The notes: generated from the letters alone by a model not told the origin. A stretch of 64,000 nt of DNA from Candidatus Acetothermia bacterium JdFR-48 (GCA_002011425.1 MTNJ01000036.1:86981-150980), one strand, 5' to 3'; positions 1 through 9,336 are shown, counted from the stretch's first letter. Translations and numbers: made by a program.

Positions 1-2
1 TC

Positions 3-662
3 GAGGGAGCCCCCAGGGCCAAGCGTGCCGAAGAGGGAATAGGCCTCTTGAGCCAACACGTTGATGCATTGATCACGGTTTCCAACGACAAACTCCTCAA
101 GATCGCCCCTCCCGACATGCCCCTAACCCGGGCCTTCGAGCTCGCCGACGAGGTGTTGAAGCAAGGGGTTCAAGGGATTACCGAGCTCATCACCGTCCCC
201 GGACTCATCAACCTCGACTTCGCCGATGTGGAGGCGGTACTCCGGGACGCTGGAACTGCCCTAATGGGGATCGGTGAAGCGGAGGGCGAGAATCGTTCCC
301 GTGAAGCGGCGCGGAAGGCGGTGACTTCCCCGCTCCTCGACTGCTCCATGCGGGGCGCCAAAAAGGCTATCGTGAACATTATGGGCGGCGAAGACCTAGC
401 ACTGGACGAGGTCCGTGAGGCCACCGACGTGGTTCACGAAGCCCTGGCCGACAAGGCCGATATCTTCGTGGGCGCCGTGATCAAAGATGGCCTGCAGAAG
501 GTCCGCGTTACCGTCGTGGCCACCGGTTTCACCGCGGGCGCCGAACTCGAAGAGGAGTTCACTACCGTGGGCGAGGAGGCGATCCTCGAGCGAATTAGGC
601 GTGAGCTCTCCGGCGATAGCTTCGACGTTCCCGCCTTCATCCGTCGCAATGGGAAGGGTTAG
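3..662 (+). CDS. ftsZ: Cell division protein FtsZ, C-terminal part (5' end outside window)
   Basis: Tubulin-like GTPase that polymerises into the cytokinetic Z ring. The reading frame is open from the first bases of the window and enters in the middle of the protein, within the helix before the conserved VSNDKLL strand. The visible part covers the end of the GTPase domain and the whole C-terminal domain (ITVPGLINLDFADV, then MGIGEAEGENRS, then the VRVTVVATGF strand). It closes with the short FDVPAFIRR tail, the usual docking peptide for FtsA/SepF-type membrane tethers, here almost without a linker. A TTG at position 48 is not a start: homology continues upstream of it. The GTP-binding N-terminal half lies outside the window. 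Confidence 0.96.
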   Translation, partial: EGAPRAKRAEEGIGLLSQHVDALITVSNDKLLKIAPPDMPLTRAFELADEVLKQGVQGITELITVPGLINLDFADVEAVLRDAGTALMGIGEAEGENRSREAARKAVTSPLLDCSMRGAKKAIVNIMGGEDLALDEVREATDVVHEALADKADIFVGAVIKDGLQKVRVTVVATGFTAGAELEEEFTTVGEEAILERIRRELSGDSFDVPAFIRRNGKG

Positions 663-755
663 TTTACGAGTGCTTTCGGTATATGCATGCTCACGTAAGG
701 TAAATTTCCCTCAGATGATTTCATAATATTGATTCTGGTTCATAATTAAGGGTGC

Positions 756-780
756 CCACTTTTCGTGGGAAAGTGGTTTT
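756..780 (+). terminator. Probable intrinsic terminator after ftsZ
   Basis: Seven-base-pair stem CCACTTT/AAAGTGG with a 7-nt loop, followed by TTTT. It sits 94 bases after the ftsZ stop and 54 bases before the next start codon. The T tract is short, so termination may be partial. Confidence 0.5.
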
Positions 781-833
781 GTGGCGATTACGGCGGTAAA
801 ATTTGATATCTTTATCGGAAAAGGAGTGGTCGC

Positions 834-2306
834 ATGCGCAGATGCATGTGCGCGTTGTTTATCCTGATGATGGCGGGCCTGTTGGGAATTCTGGGCTTCG
901 CCCAGAAGGCGGAGCTCCTCATTTGGCCCCTTCCCACGGCCGATGCTTTGCCCTCGGGGCTCTCCATCGCCCCTGACGGAAAGATTTACATCGCCCAATT
1001 CGATGCCCAGAAGATCGGCCTCCTCGATCCGGGAACCAATGAACTCTCTGAACGGGGGATCGGGGCGAACCCCGTGAGCATCTATGCCCCCAGCAACGAT
1101 GCGGTCATCTACACCCTGCCTCACGACAACGTCATCGAGTACCTGGTCTTCATCGGAGGCCAAGCCCGCTGGCCGGTTCCCACCCCTGGCGCCTGGCCAA
1201 AGGACTTGACGCCTGCTCCCTCCGGCCCCGGGCAGATCAACTTCTGGTTCGTCGAGCGCCTGGCGGGAAAACTGGCCCGTCTCTCCCCCGCCCAAATCGC
1301 CGTCACACTGCCTCTTTTTTATCCACAAAAACACACCATCACCCCACAACGGCAGGAGATAATCCCCAACGTGGTCCCAGTGAAACCGAGCTTTTACGCG
1401 GGCAATCCTATGCTCCCTCCGCCTCTCGCCCTCGTGCAGGCCAAGACCACAGGACCCGTCACCGAGTGGGCGGTCACGGGGTTTTCTTCGAACTATGTGG
1501 AAGACCTCGCGCTGGCCCCTAAAAGTGGGGCGGTTTGGTTCACGACAAGCCAAGGAGAACTGGGTTCCCTTGATCCCCCTTCCAGTACGGTGGCTTTCCA
1601 TACCCTTCCCCCTAATGCAAGGGCCTTGGGGGTTGCGGTGGCCCCGGATGGCAAAATTTGGTTCACCGATAGCGCCACTCCGGCCATCGGTTCCCTAGAC
1701 CCGGTGACGGGAGACGTCTACCTTTGGGCCATCCCCGGGGGGGCACAACCGCTCAAGATCCTCGTGGAGCCCCCCGGACGCATCTGGTTCATCGACCGCG
1801 AAGCCGACTTCGTGGGATTCCTGCGACCTAGTGCGAACGAGTTCGTGATCTACCCACTTCCTCCCAGTTCTTATCCGGTAGACCTCGTCCTCGCGGACGA
1901 CGGGACGGCGTGGTTCGTGTGTGAACGGGGAAATTATGTGGCAAGCCTCTCGATCGTCCCCGTCCTCGGACCCCCGCCGGTCGCTCCAGGCGCTGGTGCA
2001 GCCCGCATCCTCGGTTACTCCATAACCCAAGTGGGGAGCCATGCTACCATTCAGGTACTCTACTCGTATGATGGGAGTTTGGGCTTCCCGGTCCTTATCG
2101 GTCTTTACGTCCTCCCAAGTGGAGAAGGCTTTTCCTACGCGCCTTACAGGATCACACAGCCGGGGATGGGTACGGCGACCATCGAGCTGTACTACAACGG
2201 CGCTACCCCCATACAAAGCGAGGCCCTGCGGATCGTAATGTACCTTCAAAATCAGCAGGTAATCGCCGAGAAAAAGGTCGAGTTCCTTACCACCTGGAGT
2301 CCGTAA
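834..2306 (+). CDS. Secreted beta-propeller protein, Vgb (virginiamycin B lyase)-like repeats
   Basis: A 490-residue protein with a typical signal peptide (two arginines, then a hydrophobic stretch to about residue 22, ending near GFAQ). The mature part contains at least six repeats of the type 'PxGLxxAPDGKIWFTD...IGSLDPxTG', as in the SMP-30/streptogramin-lyase/NHL propeller superfamily, up to about residue 370. A C-terminal domain of about 110 residues follows with no recognised fold. AAAGGAG lies shortly before the ATG at 834. True Vgb enzymes are cytoplasmic and shorter, so antibiotic lyase activity is unlikely. A surface binding or scaffold role is an inference from fold and export only. 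Confidence 0.75.
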   Translation: MRRCMCALFILMMAGLLGILGFAQKAELLIWPLPTADALPSGLSIAPDGKIYIAQFDAQKIGLLDPGTNELSERGIGANPVSIYAPSNDAVIYTLPHDNVIEYLVFIGGQARWPVPTPGAWPKDLTPAPSGPGQINFWFVERLAGKLARLSPAQIAVTLPLFYPQKHTITPQRQEIIPNVVPVKPSFYAGNPMLPPPLALVQAKTTGPVTEWAVTGFSSNYVEDLALAPKSGAVWFTTSQGELGSLDPPSSTVAFHTLPPNARALGVAVAPDGKIWFTDSATPAIGSLDPVTGDVYLWAIPGGAQPLKILVEPPGRIWFIDREADFVGFLRPSANEFVIYPLPPSSYPVDLVLADDGTAWFVCERGNYVASLSIVPVLGPPPVAPGAGAARILGYSITQVGSHATIQVLYSYDGSLGFPVLIGLYVLPSGEGFSYAPYRITQPGMGTATIELYYNGATPIQSEALRIVMYLQNQQVIAEKKVEFLTTWSP

Positions 2307-2331
2307 GGGACACGTGCTGGAGTGGAATGTA

Positions 2332-2360
2332 GGGCCCGCGATGCGGGCCCTTTTCTTTCC
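2332..2360 (+). terminator. Intrinsic terminator after the beta-propeller gene
   Basis: Perfect 8-bp GC stem GGGCCCGC/GCGGGCCC with a GAT loop, followed by TTTTCTTT. It lies 25 bases after the stop codon and separates this gene from the next one. Confidence 0.9.
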
Positions 2361-2398
2361 GAACCCCATCCATAAAATGCGTGTAAGGAGGTGGACCG

Positions 2399-3169
2399 AT
2401 GCACGTGTTCTTCGGGATCTTTTTCGTGTTGAGCGCGGGTGTTGCCCTTTCCGCCGCTGAAGTGACCGTGACGTACCTGGGGCACGCCTGCTTCACCCTT
2501 CAGGCGGACGATGGCCCCGTGGTGATGATCGACCCCTACGCGTCTTACGTCCCCTATCCCGCCCTGCCCAAACCAGCGGACGTGGTGTTCATCACTCACG
2601 GCCACATCGATCACTGTCCATGGTGCTACGGCGAGAAGGACAGGGTCCTCGGAAACCCGATCCTCGTTTGGCCCTTCGACAAGCAGAAACGCGTGGAGGA
2701 GGGACGGTGGAGGATCATCGAGGGACTCATCGCCGATTTCGTCGAGGCCACCCACGTCACCCTAAAGGGCGGCGGGAAAGGCTTCGTGTGTCTCTTCTCC
2801 TTCAATGTCGGCGGAATTAGATTCGCCCACCTCGGGGACCTCGGGAGGCCCCTTACCCCGGAACAGCTCAACGCCCTCGGGGACGTTCAAGTCCTCATGG
2901 TGCCTGTGGGCGGCCACTTCACCATCGACGCCGCCGAGGCAGTCCAGGTAATCAAACAGCTGCCCTCGGTCCGAGTGGTCCTCCCCATGCACTACTACGT
3001 GGAGGGCTATTGCCCCTGGAAGGAAATCGCGCCGCTTCAGGGATTCCTCGACCTCGTTCGGACCGAGGGCTGGACGGTACGGGAGTTCGCTTCCGCGAGA
3101 GTCACCTTATCCCCGGAGTCGCTGCCGGAATCGTTGGAGGTTTGGATCCTCCCCTTTGCCACCGAATAG
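2399..3169 (+). CDS. Secreted metallo-beta-lactamase-fold hydrolase, UlaG/UPF0173-like
   Basis: A 256-residue protein beginning with a short hydrophobic leader (about residues 1-20, ending SAGVALSAA) and followed directly by the MBL core 'VTYLGHACF'. The metal site is visible as THGHIDH (HxHxDH), with later metal ligands likely in the HLGDLG and MHYY segments; the 'GGHFTIDA' loop is typical of the UlaG/UPF0173 group. AAGGAGGTG precedes the ATG at 2399. The substrate is unknown. Cytoplasmic relatives include L-ascorbate-6-phosphate lactonase and RNase-Z-like proteins, but an exported form is unlikely to act on phosphorylated sugars. The fold call is firm; the function is open. Confidence 0.85.
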   Translation: MHVFFGIFFVLSAGVALSAAEVTVTYLGHACFTLQADDGPVVMIDPYASYVPYPALPKPADVVFITHGHIDHCPWCYGEKDRVLGNPILVWPFDKQKRVEEGRWRIIEGLIADFVEATHVTLKGGGKGFVCLFSFNVGGIRFAHLGDLGRPLTPEQLNALGDVQVLMVPVGGHFTIDAAEAVQVIKQLPSVRVVLPMHYYVEGYCPWKEIAPLQGFLDLVRTEGWTVREFASARVTLSPESLPESLEVWILPFATE

Positions 3170-3259
3170 GGCCCCTTCACCCCCGAGGTTGTTAGCCGGG
3201 GAAAATTTCGTTAATAAAAGCGGGCCACATCGACGTAGACGAAAAGGGGTGATCGTCAC

Positions 3260-3706
3260 GTGAAGGTCTTGCTCATAAAGGAAGTGCCCAATCTCGGCGT
3301 TCCCGGGGACGTGGTGGAGGTCAAGGACGGCTACGCCCGCAACTATCTCCTCCCCAAGAAGTTCGCTGTCTTCCCCACGCCCCACAATATCGAGCGCTTC
3401 CGCAAGCTTCGGGAGCAGTATGAGATGGAACTTGCCGACCGGCGCACCAGAGCCCAGGCGTTGGCGGAGAAGCTCCGGGGTGCAGAGCTCATCTTCGGTC
3501 GAAAAGTGCACGACGGGGACAAGCTCTATGCGGCCGTGCGGCCTCACGACGTGGCCAAGCAGATCGAGGAGAAGTTCGGGGTGAAGGTCGAGCCTTCCAA
3601 GATCGTAATGGACCCCATCGAACTCTTAGGCGAGTACGATGTCCAGGTGAAGCTCTACGAGGATATCAGCGCTACCTTGAAAGTAAAAGTGGAGCCCATC
3701 GACTGA
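3260..3706 (+). CDS. rplI: 50S ribosomal protein L9
   Basis: Binds 23S rRNA at the base of the L1 stalk. The 148-residue length is standard. The N-terminal signature is intact (MKVLLIKEVPNLG, then GDVVEVKDGYARNYLLP), followed by the long connecting helix (about residues 45-75) and the C-terminal RNA-binding domain. The GTG start is preceded by AAAAGGGGTGAT. Its stop codon abuts the ATG of murJ without a gap, so the two are translationally coupled. The usual partners rpsF, ssb and rpsR are not adjacent. Confidence 0.98.
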   Translation: MKVLLIKEVPNLGVPGDVVEVKDGYARNYLLPKKFAVFPTPHNIERFRKLREQYEMELADRRTRAQALAEKLRGAELIFGRKVHDGDKLYAAVRPHDVAKQIEEKFGVKVEPSKIVMDPIELLGEYDVQVKLYEDISATLKVKVEPID

Positions 3707-5194
3707 ATGTCCCTCCGGGGTGATGCCTTCCGGGCCGCGCTGGGCACCATGGCCTCCCGTGTGCTCGGCCTGGCCCGGGAAGTGACCTTGGCCCATTTCT
3801 TTGGGGCCAGTGGCAGTTTAGACGCTTTCTGGATAGCGTTCCTTATCCCCAATATCCTCCGGCGGCTCCTCGGCGAGGGGGGGGTCACCCTCGCCTTCGT
3901 CCCCGTCTATCTCCGGGAGGAACGGCATGGGCGCGGGCGGGAGTTCTTACAGGCCTCGTTCACGTTCGCCCTCATCGCCTTCCCCCTCCTATGTCTCCTC
4001 GGGAGTTACCTCGCGCCGAAGTACGTTCGCCTCCTTGCCGCGGGGTTTCCACCGGACCAGCTCTCTCTCGCGGCCGAGCTCGCACAGATGCTCTTCCCGT
4101 TCCTAGGGCTCGTGGGGCTTGCAGCCCTGTTCGGAGGGCTCCTCAATACCAAGGGGTACTTTTTCCTCCCTTCCTTCTCTCCAGTCCTCTTCAGCCTCGG
4201 GGCCATCACCGGGGCCGCGCTCTCCGGTTACGTCTCAGGGTCCGTATACGTCCTAGCGTTCGGGGTCCTCGCCGGTGCCTTCCTCCAGGTATTGCTCCTC
4301 TTTTTTCCCCTGCGGGTGACCTTGTCTCTGGGGAAGCCGTGGCATCCAGGACTTGTGGAGGTGGGAAAGCGATTGATCCCCGCTTTCGCCGGTCTCCTCC
4401 TCTCCGAGGTCAATGCCTTGGTGGACAACCGCCTTGCCTCGGGCCTCGCCCCCGGGTCCATCTCCGTCCTCCAATACGGAATGCGACTCTTTCAACTGCC
4501 CATGGGGGTTATCGCCGCATCGGTGGGGATGGCGATTCTCCCCCGGCTCTCTCGGGACGCTATACACGCGGATGTGACGTCTCTGCGCCGGGGCCTCACT
4601 GACGGCGTGGAGACCGTTCTCGCCTGGATCCTACCGGCCATGGCCGGGCTCTTGGTCTTGGGAAAGCCGATCGTGGCATTTCTCTTCGGGCACGGGGCTT
4701 TCGGAGACGTGGCCGTGGACGGAACGTATCTGGCCCTGATGGGGTATCTCGTGGGGATTTGGGGGTATGCCCTACTACACCTCTTCACACGGGCATTTCA
4801 TGCCTTGGGGCTCCTGCGGTTTCCCCCCCTGGTCCTCGGCATTTCCGCCATGGCAAACGTAGGACTGGACATCGCTCTGGTGCGAATTTGGGGTGTGTTC
4901 GGGCTAGCCGTGGCCACGGGAATCTCGGGGTGTATAGGCGGGATCCTTTCGGGGGCGCTCCTGTGGAGGAAGGTCCGGGGTTGGCTTCCACGGGGGAGTC
5001 TCCTGAGAATTGTTTCGGGCACAGGGATTATGGCCGGGGCTATATGGTCTTTCGACAGATTTGTAGGGGTAGGACTCCCCGAGTTCGGCCGCGTATTCAG
5101 TGGGGTGGCGTTAGGGATCTTATTTTACATCCCGTTCCTCGGGCGGAAGAACTTGTGGGCCATAATGGCCGGCCTCACCCGTGGAGCTGCCTGA
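3707..5194 (+). CDS. murJ: Lipid II flippase MurJ (MviN family)
   Basis: A 495-residue polytopic membrane protein that moves lipid-linked peptidoglycan precursors across the cytoplasmic membrane. MATE/MOP-type fold with about 13-14 hydrophobic helices. The N-terminal signature 'ASRVLGLAREVTLAHFFGAS...DAFWIAFLIPNILRRLLGEG' matches the conserved MurJ start, including the arginines of the central cavity (RVLGLARE, NILRRLLGEG). It begins directly after the rplI stop codon. Its presence implies a peptidoglycan-containing envelope, consistent with ftsZ nearby. Confidence 0.96.
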   Translation: MSLRGDAFRAALGTMASRVLGLAREVTLAHFFGASGSLDAFWIAFLIPNILRRLLGEGGVTLAFVPVYLREERHGRGREFLQASFTFALIAFPLLCLLGSYLAPKYVRLLAAGFPPDQLSLAAELAQMLFPFLGLVGLAALFGGLLNTKGYFFLPSFSPVLFSLGAITGAALSGYVSGSVYVLAFGVLAGAFLQVLLLFFPLRVTLSLGKPWHPGLVEVGKRLIPAFAGLLLSEVNALVDNRLASGLAPGSISVLQYGMRLFQLPMGVIAASVGMAILPRLSRDAIHADVTSLRRGLTDGVETVLAWILPAMAGLLVLGKPIVAFLFGHGAFGDVAVDGTYLALMGYLVGIWGYALLHLFTRAFHALGLLRFPPLVLGISAMANVGLDIALVRIWGVFGLAVATGISGCIGGILSGALLWRKVRGWLPRGSLLRIVSGTGIMAGAIWSFDRFVGVGLPEFGRVFSGVALGILFYIPFLGRKNLWAIMAGLTRGAA

Positions 5195-5276
5195 GCATCT
5201 CGACATTTCCCCGACGACCCGCCAGGATCCGAGCTAGGTTAAGGAAAGCCTTTTATACCGACGGTAATTTCAAGCT

Positions 5277-6251
5277 TCAGGAGAGCCCTACCCGCTCCCG
5301 TGCCTCGCGGATCACCTCGCGCGCGATCTTCCGAGCTTTCGCGGCCCCGGCGGCGAGGATCTCCTTTATCTCGCCGCGTGCCTCGAGCTCACGGCGCCGT
5401 TCGCGGATCGGGGAGAGAAACTCAACAAGGTATTTAAAGAGTGTCTCTTTCAGGTCTTTATAGAGGAGTTTTCCCGCCTTGTGTCTCACCCGGAAATCCT
5501 CCACGAGATCGGCCGGAGCCACGAGCTCCAGGAGCAGGAAGAGATTCGCGACACCGGGTGACATATCTTGGCCCGGCTGGAGGCCCATGTCGGTGACAGC
5601 GGAGCGGACCTTCCTATAGATGGAGTCCTCGGCTTCCATGAGGCCAATGTAATGTTCGGGCCCGTAGGATTTGCTCATCTTGCGGGTGGGATCCGCTAGG
5701 GACATTATACGGGCCCCCTTGGAGAGGATGGGTTGAGGTTCGGGGAAGAGTTCCCCGAAGCGGTAGTTGAAGCGCCGGGCGATGCGGCGCGAGAGTTCGA
5801 GGTGCTGGAGTTGGTCCTCGCCCACGGGGACGTGGTCGGCGAGATATAGGAGGATGTCGGCTGCCTGGAGAACCGGGTAGTAAAAGAGTCCCGCGTTCAC
5901 GAATTCTTGCTCTTTGGCCTTTTGCTTGAACTGTGTCATCCGGGTGAGGTCCCCGAAGGAGGTGACACAGCCCAGGATCCAACAGAGCTCGGTATGTTCG
6001 GGAACGTCGGACTGTACGAACAAGATGGACTTATTGGGGTCGATGCCGCAGGCGAGGAGGTCCATAGCCAGCGACTCCCTCGCTTGTCGCATCTCCTCGG
6101 GAACCATGTCTTCATTAGTGAGAGCATGATAGTCCACGATGCAGTAAATGCACTCGTTGCCCTTTTGGAGATCGACCCACTGTTTTATCGCCCCGAAGTA
6201 GTTGCCGAGGTGTAGGACCCCTGTCGGCTGTATTCCAGAAAAAATGCGCAT
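5277..6251 (-). CDS. trpS: Tryptophanyl-tRNA synthetase
   Basis: Class Ic aminoacyl-tRNA synthetase that charges tRNA-Trp. Length 324 residues, normal for bacteria. HIGH-like motif GVLHLGNYFGA at residues 11-21 and a perfect KMSKS at 191-195, preceded by 'IMSLADPTR'. GDQ-type substrate loop seen as PVGEDQLQHLELSR. The ATG is preceded by AGGAGGTG at a good distance. Convergent with murJ, 82 bases apart, and alone on this strand, so it is probably monocistronic. Confidence 0.98.
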   Translation of the reverse strand: MRIFSGIQPTGVLHLGNYFGAIKQWVDLQKGNECIYCIVDYHALTNEDMVPEEMRQARESLAMDLLACGIDPNKSILFVQSDVPEHTELCWILGCVTSFGDLTRMTQFKQKAKEQEFVNAGLFYYPVLQAADILLYLADHVPVGEDQLQHLELSRRIARRFNYRFGELFPEPQPILSKGARIMSLADPTRKMSKSYGPEHYIGLMEAEDSIYRKVRSAVTDMGLQPGQDMSPGVANLFLLLELVAPADLVEDFRVRHKAGKLLYKDLKETLFKYLVEFLSPIRERRRELEARGEIKEILAAGAAKARKIAREVIREARERVGLS

Positions 6252-6939
6252 GGGACACCTCCTACATACGTGGGAATAAGGGCGTGGGCACAGAAGTGGG
6301 TGGGCACGCGAACGCTACCTATGCCAAAGACAACCTCCTCGTGCCATCTCCACCTCCGAAGAGATTATAAGCGGCAGAAGTCGAAGATGGAATTCTTCCT
6401 GGTTTGTCATTGGCAGAGCACAGGTGAGTTACTGTTTGAAGTGAACGTTTTTTCAGGCGAAATTGCATCTCCGTTGTACAAATGGACACCCGCGTACCTC
6501 CATACCTAAGTACTCGCAACATAACTTTCCCTCTCGCCGATGATCGAGAGCGTGAACGCTGCGGACTGGCAACGTACACACCCATCCCGCTTCGGGTAGC
6601 GGCTCCCGATGGTATAAAAGGTGTGTCTCGGGAGACCCCATGTTCAGGATTAAATTGAAAATGCCCAGCTCCGAACTATCTCCAAGGACAGTGCAAAGGG
6701 CACCCAGATTGACATGCAACTCATCGTGGAATTCGAACGAAAACGTGTCCCCGAGGATTTACCGCGAGAGAATCGTAGCTATGACATAATCTCTCCGGCT
6801 GACACGGACGCGACGAGGGATGTAGTGGCGAAGGTCAAGCCGGAGGAAATTACCGAAGTCATCGCCCCCTCAAAGACCAGAAAGTCGCTACACAAATGCT
6901 CGAGTAAGTCTCAGGGCTCTTGTGCTAAAATGGCTTCGG
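6252..6939 (+). other. 688-bp stretch without a recognised gene
   Basis: Lies between the trpS start and the HEPN gene. It carries the trpS 5' region on the minus strand. A 104-residue plus-strand frame (6714-7028) has no ribosome-binding site, no recognised family and a low-complexity tail overlapping the HEPN gene; I do not call it. No tRNA, strong hairpin or repeat was seen. It looks like decayed intergenic DNA at the edge of the pseudogene-rich zone that follows. Confidence 0.5.
6926..6931 (+). promoter_or_regulatory. Extended -10 element just upstream of the HEPN start
   Basis: TGTGCTAAAAT: a TGn extension followed by the hexamer TAAAAT, ending 8 nt before the ATG at 6940. There is no Shine-Dalgarno at that ATG and no good -35 hexamer. 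The spacing predicts a transcript starting at or within a few bases of the start codon. Confidence 0.4.
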
Positions 6940-7326
6940 ATGAACAGGGAAATAGCGCGGAAGTGGTACAAACAGGCGGTCCACGACCTCGAGATGGCCG
7001 CAAAAAACCTGCAAATCGGTGGCTATGATGTCGCCGCGTTTCTCTCCCATCAGGCCGTTGAAAAATTGCTCAAAGCTGGCCTCGCCCTCCAGGGAAGAGA
7101 AATCCCACGTTCCCACTACTTGGATGAACTGGCCCACGAACTCGAACTTCCAAAGGAGCTGCGCGAGGAAATTTTAGATCTCACACCGGATTATACCCTT
7201 TCCCGTTACCCCGATGTGACGGATCTTATTCCCTACGAACATTACGATCAACAAATCGCCAAAGAAAAGGTTGCTACTGCGAGGAAAGTCCTCGAATACT
7301 TTGAGACCACGTGGGAAAAGTTGTGA
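6940..7326 (+). CDS. HEPN-domain protein (toxin half of a HEPN/MNT pair)
   Basis: A 128-residue alpha-helical protein beginning MNREIARKWYKQA, the usual start for this family, with the conserved 'AAFLSHQAVEKLLKAGL' helix at about 30-46 and the 'RYPDV' motif near residue 95. HEPN domains paired with MNT nucleotidyltransferases are typically RNases or predicted toxins silenced by the partner. The catalytic RX4-6H motif is not clearly present (only REIPRSH in the family's structural SHxL position), so activity is uncertain. I prefer the ATG at 6940 to the GTG at 6922 because it matches the family N-terminus. It overlaps the downstream MNT gene by 16 bases. Confidence 0.85.
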   Translation: MNREIARKWYKQAVHDLEMAAKNLQIGGYDVAAFLSHQAVEKLLKAGLALQGREIPRSHYLDELAHELELPKELREEILDLTPDYTLSRYPDVTDLIPYEHYDQQIAKEKVATARKVLEYFETTWEKL

Positions 7327-7679
7327 CCGGGGACTATTGGGTCGAGCGGTTCCTAAAAGAGGTGCTGCCCAAGCTAGAACGGGCGTTAAGTCCGTCATTG
7401 GTCGTGCTCTTCGGTTCTCGTATCAAGGGCGAAGCGACCGAAGACTCAGATCTAGATGTGATCGTGGTTGCCGAGGCTTTTTCGGATATCCCCTTTCTCA
7501 AGCGCATGCCCATGCTCCTCAAGCTGGTGAATTTCGCAAAGCACATCGACTTCCTCTGCTACACCCCTGAGGAGTTCGAAAGACTCCGCAATTCTTCCAC
7601 GATAATTGCGCAGGCCTTGGAAGAGGGCGTTGTTGTGAAAGGCGATGATGGGCATATATGGCGGAAAGAAGAAACTTGA
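7311..7679 (+). CDS. MNT-type minimal nucleotidyltransferase (antitoxin half)
   Basis: A 122-residue protein of the polymerase-beta superfamily with the active-site signature VVLFGSRIKGEATEDSDLD (GSx10DxD) at about residues 31-49 and a later acidic residue in KHIDFLC. In characterised type VII HEPN/MNT systems the MNT adds AMP to the HEPN toxin. The gene overlaps the HEPN gene: GTG starts are available at 7311 and 7323, and the latter overlaps the HEPN TGA. The catalytic residues look intact, so this copy is probably functional. Confidence 0.85.
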   Translation: MGKVVTGDYWVERFLKEVLPKLERALSPSLVVLFGSRIKGEATEDSDLDVIVVAEAFSDIPFLKRMPMLLKLVNFAKHIDFLCYTPEEFERLRNSSTIIAQALEEGVVVKGDDGHIWRKEET

Positions 7680-9307
7680 CCACGGTTCTAGGGGGCCAGA
7701 TAGAGCCCAACGGCGGTCTGTATTGCCCGTCGAAGGAGCATACGTGAACGAGATATCGGGGAGATCCGGGCAGAGCGTCTGCAAGATGGGGATACCTAAA
7801 TCTCGAAGTACATTTCGGGAATATGGGACGTCGACATCGAAGCGCTGCCTGCCGAGTCTCTTCACGAACATCTTCGCCTGGTGAGGGGGACTGTGGAGTC
7901 ACCTCCGGGGCACATCGGATCATCGTATCGTTTGGGCGAAGCCCCGCCCAGATCTTCAGGATCTACTACTAAAACGCAGGTGAGCTATTGCTCTTCACAA
8001 CACAAAGGGCCCCCAGGATTTCGCCCCTGGACTGAACTCGGCCCACGCCTCCTCTTCGCGGACGACGAGAAAATCCTCCATCCTCGATACCTTTTTCCTG
8101 CCTATCGATCTGTTACGGAGAGTTCTACAAGCCTAAACGCGATTCCACGATTTCTTTGGCAGGCCCCCGCGAGCGAGGAGGTTATAAAATTTGGCTTCTG
8201 ATGGGGCGGGAAATCGACTTCCACTCACGACATTTCTTCGATCGGGAAGATAGTTTCAACAGGTCCTCGGGTGGTGAAAAGAGAAAATTTGTCTACATAT
8301 TTTTAAAGCTTGGTACCGTGGTCTATAAACTTGGGAAGGGAACACAATGGTAGAGCAAAGAGCTGTCGAACGCGAGAAGTTACTCAAGGACAAACCGCAT
8401 AAGGTTGTGGAACTATTTTCTGGCGAATGATCTGCCGCCGTAAAGGGTCTTTGTCCTCCGGCCTTTCGCCAGAAGGGAAATGAGCGAATGGTCCGATCTC
8501 AATGTCGAATAACTCAGCGAACAGGTATGCCTTTCACGAAGGTAAGGGGGCAGTATTTTTTCGGGAATTTAAACCCTGAAGTAGGCGTGGACGTTCTTTT
8601 TCTCGTCACCGGAAGAAACCAAAGCATCGGCCCAGTCTAAAATGACTCTTCCACGAGGAAATCCTCCGGGACGGGGACGTTGTGCATGAGCAAGGTCAGA
8701 GAATAGAGAGCCCAACCGCCATGGACTGAAGATGGTCGAAAAACATCCCAACAGCACCTATTCAGACACGTCCGTCATCAATGCCCAACGCTACCTCGAA
8801 ACGGCCCTCAAGGGATTCCCTTGAACAATGGAAAGCCCCATCTCCGCTTATGGCCTCAGGGACTTAGCCGAAAGGGCCAAACGGCATGGCCTCCCAATGA
8901 AGCTTTCTGAAGGCATGGCTACATTCTGCTGTTACTGTCTCACCTCTGGGCATTCAGTTATCATGGCTTCTTTGGGGATTCTGGGAGGGGGAGGGGAAAT
9001 AAGCCCTGCAAGTCGCCGTAGAACTTCAGGAACGGGAGAAACCGAGGAGTCAATGAAATGGATGGCCGACTGTGGCGCCCACACTCCACGACGGAAAAAA
9101 ATGGGAAAGCGAAATGGCGGTAGGAAGTTAAAAAGCTGTTAGAAGTCGGCCCTCTCCCGAAAGAGCGTGGTGCGGGAAGTTATCCCGTCGGAGAACATCG
9201 GCGAAGATGGAACGTCAAAGATCACGACTTACACGATTCAAGCAAGAGACGGGAAAGCTCCACCTATAAGACCTCATCCTTAGTCCGGAAGGCCGAAGGA
9301 TAGGAAC
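7680..9307 (+). other. Gene-free decayed stretch, possible second HEPN/MNT relic
   Basis: No intact reading frame with a recognisable family is found over 1.6 kb. Short relics may be present. Around 8658-8724 one frame reads EILRDGDVVHEQGQR, resembling the C-terminal end of MNT nucleotidyltransferases. Around 8732-8824 another frame reads YSDTSVINAQRYLETAL, resembling the C-terminal end of a HEPN protein. These are separated by stops and frameshifts, and the assignment is tentative. The rest shows nothing I can identify. Confidence 0.3.
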
Positions 9308-9336
9308 AAAAAAAACGCCACACATTCCACGTGGCG
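9308..9336 (-). terminator. Orphan intrinsic terminator on the minus strand
   Basis: On the minus strand, CGCCAC, a 9-nt loop and GTGGCG are followed by eight T residues. It is a textbook terminator, but no minus-strand gene exists upstream of it until rtcB at 15.7 kb. It probably survived from a gene that has been lost or overwritten by the neighbouring transposon relic. Confidence 0.7.

Noticed and set aside
834..2306. Functional virginiamycin B lyase (resistance gene)
   Set aside because: Longer, exported and with an extra C-terminal domain; only the propeller repeats are shared.
5195..5276. Terminator between murJ and trpS
   Set aside because: Only a 5-bp palindrome TACCG-A-CGGTA and a short T run; too weak to call.
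6714..7028. 104-codon plus-strand frame before the HEPN gene
   Set aside because: No ribosome-binding site, no recognised family, overlaps the HEPN gene in another frame, and composition looks random.
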